From Phycisphaerales bacterium (lineage in GTDB: Bacteria > Planctomycetota > Phycisphaerae > UBA1845 > UTPLA1): a stretch of DNA of 64,000 bases. The notes beneath the pieces are model-generated. The model saw only the letters and a program-made list of their open reading frames with translations, ran no database searches and was not told the origin of the DNA. Both the position numbers and the translations under genes were made by a program. The stretch is from the NCBI GenBank assembly GCA_020639075.1, contig JACKHI010000001.1:4030001-4094000 (forward strand), read 5' to 3'. Below, piece by piece: positions 61,362 through 64,000 of the stretch (positions are counted from its first letter, which is position 1; every line of letters starts with the position of its first letter).

Positions 61362-62306
61362 ATGACCCGCGTGACATTCATTCTGTTGTTCGTGCTGCTG
61401 CCGGCCGCAGCTGCACGAGGCGATGCGGGATGCACCGTGACGCTGGCTGAAGACCAGGTGGTCACCCTTCCGGACGGGAGCAAGCTCGTCCTGACCGACG
61501 ACCACGATGGCGACGGCTGCGAGATCTGGTACGCGGGTCATCTCTTCAAGCTGCGTCAGGGCCGATCCCAGGCGTTTGGTGCATTCAGCATCACGTGCCT
61601 GGGATACGACCTGCCGGGTGATTCCGCGCGGCTTCGCATCGAAAGCTGGCGGCCGATCGCGACGGAAGGCGAAGTCCTCGCGAGACAAGCGCGAGAACGA
61701 CAGGAGCAGGCGCGGCTGGACCAGCAGCGGGCGCTCGAACTGAGGCGTGCGCGTCGTGTTGCAACGCGAATCGTTCGACGCCCCACTCCGAGGCCTGCGG
61801 CCGTCAATCGGTCCGTATCGACTGCGCCCGCGCCGGCTTCCCCGCCGCGCCGGGCTCCGGTTCATGTGGCTCGAACGCCGGAGGTGGCAGCGCGGCCGGT
61901 CGTGTCGAATCCCCCTCGGGATTCGAAGGTATCGAATTCGACGGCCGCGTCGAGGGAGGCCATCGCCTCGGCTCGGGCGTCCGCGGAGGCAGCCCTCACG
62001 GCGGCCGAACAATCGTTGGTCAATGCGTCGCAGCGGTTGAGTGAATATGAGGCGCTGAAGCGCCTTGAACCCGACGTCGCATCCCGATTGCAGTGCCGAT
62101 ATCTCACGGTCCTCGGGCTCTATGCATACCGCCTGAGTGTCATGCTCGACGGGCGGCGCGATCTGGGGGTTGCGGCTAGGCAGGCATTCGAGAAGGCAAA
62201 GTGCTCGGGGAGCGTTTTTGATCCGTTCGCGGTCTGTTCCGACGCCTGGAGCGCTGGTTCGAAGACACTATGGCTGGAAATCAAGTGTGAGGAGGATAAG
62301 TCGTGA
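61362..62306 (+). CDS. Secreted protein with coiled coil and Pro/Arg-rich linker, 314 aa
   Basis: Signal peptide MTRVTFILLFVLLPAAAARGDA. A small Cys-containing beta domain follows (GCTVTLAEDQVVTLPDGSKLVLTDDHDGDGCEIWYAG ... ITCLGYDLPG, about 24-95), then a charged helix (QARERQEQARLDQQRALELRRARR), a Pro/Arg-rich linker (about 128-175), an Ala-rich helical region and a Cys-containing end. Start ATG 61362 follows AAGGAG at 8 bases. No known family. The next gene starts on its stop (GTGA). Confidence 0.7.
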   Translation: MTRVTFILLFVLLPAAAARGDAGCTVTLAEDQVVTLPDGSKLVLTDDHDGDGCEIWYAGHLFKLRQGRSQAFGAFSITCLGYDLPGDSARLRIESWRPIATEGEVLARQARERQEQARLDQQRALELRRARRVATRIVRRPTPRPAAVNRSVSTAPAPASPPRRAPVHVARTPEVAARPVVSNPPRDSKVSNSTAASREAIASARASAEAALTAAEQSLVNASQRLSEYEALKRLEPDVASRLQCRYLTVLGLYAYRLSVMLDGRRDLGVAARQAFEKAKCSGSVFDPFAVCSDAWSAGSKTLWLEIKCEEDKS

Positions 62307-62497
62307 AAAAGTTCAGATTCGTTTCGATGATGTTGTTCATTCTGTTGGCAGTGACCGGGTGTGATATTCCCTGGAAGGCTGTCGGCTCGATTGCCTCTGG
62401 CGATTTGGGTCCAGTCCTAAACCTGTTTGAGGGGGACCACGAAAATGACTCGGGTCAGAAGTGGTATTGTTGGCCCGCATGCTCCTGGTTTGATTGA
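62303..62497 (+). CDS. Small lipoprotein, 64 aa
   Basis: GTG start overlapping the previous stop. MKKFRFVSMMLFILLAVTGCD is a lipoprotein signal with lipobox VTGC (Cys about 20). The mature part has about 45 residues with two further cysteines (WYCWPACSW). Coupled to the secreted protein upstream. Confidence 0.65.
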   Translation: MKKFRFVSMMLFILLAVTGCDIPWKAVGSIASGDLGPVLNLFEGDHENDSGQKWYCWPACSWFD

Positions 62498-62513
62498 TGG
62501 AGGGGTCTCAGTG

Positions 62514-62666
62514 ATGACTCACGCAGACAAGGGCACTAATGTTGGTTCGTCAATCTGGATGATTTTCGTATCGGGGCTTATGCTCTGGCTGCCGTTCGTT
62601 GGGCCGCTTCTCAGGAGGAGCGTGGGAGTTGGCGACGAGCAATCGCGTTTGAAACTATCAGCATAA
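62514..62666 (+). CDS. Tiny membrane protein, 50 aa
   Basis: Start at ATG 62514 (MTHADKGTNVGSS) behind a GAGGGG, spacing about 10; the frame is open back to 62427. It has one hydrophobic helix (IWMIFVSGLMLWLPFVGPLL, about 14-33) and a basic-to-acidic tail. No family recognised. It follows the 64-residue lipoprotein on the same strand. Confidence 0.45.
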   Translation: MTHADKGTNVGSSIWMIFVSGLMLWLPFVGPLLRRSVGVGDEQSRLKLSA

Positions 62667-62735
62667 CGAATTTCAGGAACCGTGCGATTAAGAACCGTAC
62701 CTAGCTGGACATCGACAGGAATGGAGAGTCGATAT

Positions 62736-63500
62736 ATGGGGCCCCTCTCTTTGTTGACGTTTTGTGATGACAACTATTCCGATTCATTTTCCAACCTGTT
62801 ACACACCTACCGGCGACATCACAATTCATCTCGCATCTGCGCCTTCACGCTGCCCGGCAATCCGCGAGTTGCGTCAGTCGCGGATAAGTTTCAGGTTCCG
62901 CTGTCCACAATACCAATTAGCTCTATCGAGACTATTCCGATCACGCAACGCGTTCAACTGAGTAGATTGGGAAAGCTATGGGTGTTGCAAAACGCACCAC
63001 CAGGGCTCTGTTTGTACATTGATTCAGATTGCGAATTAAGAACTTGCTTGGGGGAACTCTCAAGGGCAACGTTCCTGTCTAGTGGCGCCGTATCGCTCCT
63101 GAATTGCGGTTCATGGAGTATTCGCCTCGCGTGCGCTGAGTTTTTTTCTGGAACGGATGCAATTCCACGAATTCACGCAATTATGAAATCGCTAGGGTTT
63201 ACCCTCGAGGAGTCAGCGCTTGTGCGGTGGAATGGAGGTGTCGCATTCGGATCGGGGGGAGCCCTTCGCCGGTTAGGCGCTTGTTGGCAAGGTGCGTATG
63301 CGAAGCTGAGTCTGATCAGTGGGTTCTCGGGTAGGGATGAGTTAGCACTGGCCTTGGGCGCGTGCGAACTGACTCACCGCTATGGCACCACTATCGAGAA
63401 CCTCCCTGCTTATTGGAATTGGCGCCTACACACTGAAGGAGTGCCGCAATGTCAAGTGGGAATTGTACACTACGAAGTAAGTAAGGGTGTTTCTCTATAG
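62736..63500 (+). CDS. Glycosyltransferase-like protein (GT-A fold, DxD)
   Basis: About 254 aa from ATG 62736, where GGAGAG lies 7 bases upstream; ATG 62721 is an alternative and the frame is open to 62682. PLSLLTFCDDNYSDSFSNLLHTYRRHH starts like a nucleotide-sugar-binding Rossmann unit. GLCLYIDSDCEL (near residue 95) has the DxD motif used to hold the sugar nucleotide metal, and RWNGGVAFGSGGALRRL resembles the acceptor-side segment of GT8/GT32-like enzymes. GC content is clearly lower than in the rest of the window, suggesting recent transfer. Confidence 0.6.
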   Translation: MGPLSLLTFCDDNYSDSFSNLLHTYRRHHNSSRICAFTLPGNPRVASVADKFQVPLSTIPISSIETIPITQRVQLSRLGKLWVLQNAPPGLCLYIDSDCELRTCLGELSRATFLSSGAVSLLNCGSWSIRLACAEFFSGTDAIPRIHAIMKSLGFTLEESALVRWNGGVAFGSGGALRRLGACWQGAYAKLSLISGFSGRDELALALGACELTHRYGTTIENLPAYWNWRLHTEGVPQCQVGIVHYEVSKGVSL

Positions 63501-63911
63501 CGTGTGTCCGGCCGTTCTCCTGAATTAAGTGCGTACAATTCAGCCAATATTAGTACGGTTGCTCCGTAGCCAGAGTCATCACCGGATGCCTCATGTTGGT
63601 GTACAAGCGAGGCCTGCAAGCATAGCGTGACAGGGATAAACCCCAACGTTGCATTAATCGCGTCAGCCGAATGCATGTGGGCCCATGTTTCCAAGGGTTT
63701 TTCCAGCGGTGAATCACGGCCGCATAACGCCACACACGGTGAGGTTACGCTCACACGAGAATCCGTGACAAAACGGCCTTGAATACTGCCCGAAACGATG
63801 ATTCACGGTCAGATTTATGCAACGTTGGGGTAAAGATCTATCTTCTACACGATGGAATCCTCGCGGACGTTGGCTTGTCATAAGCAACCTGCAGTGCATA
63901 GAGTCTAGAGC
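63501..63911. other. Region between the glycosyltransferase-like gene and the IS end
   Basis: 411 bases with lower GC and no convincing gene. A 94-codon minus-strand frame (63470-63754) has no ribosome binding site or family pattern. The main feature is a 19-bp inverted repeat pair 152 bases apart, listed separately. Confidence 0.5.
63641..63830. repeat. Inverted repeat pair, 19 bp, 18 of 19 matching
   Basis: CCCCAACGTTGCATTAATC at 63641-63659 is the reverse complement of 63812-63830 except for one base. The ends bound a 190-bp segment with no ORF, as in a small non-autonomous transposable element, though target duplications are not evident. The pair lies about 80 bases from the IS5-like end. 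Confidence 0.7.
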
Positions 63912-64000
63912 CTATCCCAAAACCTCTCTGAGCAGCAAAATTGTGCAGCCGAGATGAAGGAATCCCTGGAACAGCGTAGTCGATTTCTCCCAGCGAATAC
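63912..64000 (-). mobile_element. IS5-like transposase, C-terminal end (gene continues past the window)
   Basis: Read on the minus strand from the window edge, the frame gives IRWEKSTTLFQGFLHLGCTI followed by LLLREVLG and a stop at 63912-63914. The RWEK...FxGFxHLxC pattern is the end of IS5-family transposases common in planctomycetes. The outer sequence GAGCCTATCCCAAAAC (63909-63924) is like the terminal inverted repeat of these elements, so the left end of the IS is near 63900-63909. Confidence 0.7.

Overview
The window is high-GC bacterial DNA, most likely from a planctomycete and probably class Phycisphaerae. The support comes from the 2,089-residue secreted protein at 6782-13051, with its DCNNNG-type repeats, Cys-rich GACC repeats and terminal dockerin-like EF-hands, from a ThiD2-ThiE fusion, from an integrase of a style common in planctomycetes, and from a small protein family frequent in that phylum (48185-48478). 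No marker such as rRNA is present, so the assignment is an inference. I saw no CRISPR array.

Left part (1-29.6 kb) is ordinary chromosome: the 3' end of an RND efflux pump, an OmpA-type lipoprotein, an AI-2E/PerM permease, a PepD-like dipeptidase, the giant mosaic protein, purK-purE with a LOG-family hydrolase, a STAS protein, a nucleoside-hydrolase-like protein with a degenerate metal site, copper chaperone and copper ATPase, a ribF - DHH phosphoesterase - membrane heme-motif protein run, a MoxR - DUF58 - transglutaminase - PLP enzyme run, and thiE. It ends with tRNA-Ala(GGC) at 29627-29699.

A truncated tyrosine recombinase starts 104 bp after the tRNA, which marks the left edge of an integrated island. 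The left arm (30.6-35.5 kb, minus strand) is accessory and decaying: a DUF6573 protein, tiny ORFs separated by hairpins, a RAMA/DUF2924-like protein, a CobT-like VWA protein joined to what looks like the N-terminal stump of a CobS/MoxR-like ATPase, and the C-terminal stump of an Orc1/Cdc6-like initiator.

The central plus-strand block (35.5-48.5 kb) is the most interesting part. It is a tight run encoding a HerA/TraG-like ATPase, two tiny membrane proteins, a 1,301-residue UPF1-like helicase, a winged-helix protein with a PLD-like segment, a coiled-coil protein with a DUF2997-like tail, a two-domain Clp-like AAA+ ATPase, an NrdG-like radical SAM protein and two small proteins. A Fic protein follows. 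I read this as a candidate multi-component defence or mobile-element system that I cannot match to a named system.

The next block (50.0-59.1 kb, minus strand) couples a B12-type radical SAM enzyme, a TrpX/TrpY-type ABC importer, a histidine-kinase-like protein, a receiver-like protein and two unknown proteins. The right end (59.3-64.0 kb) holds small exported proteins and lipoproteins, a glycosyltransferase-like gene, a 19-bp inverted repeat pair, and the 3' end of an IS5-like transposase running off the window.
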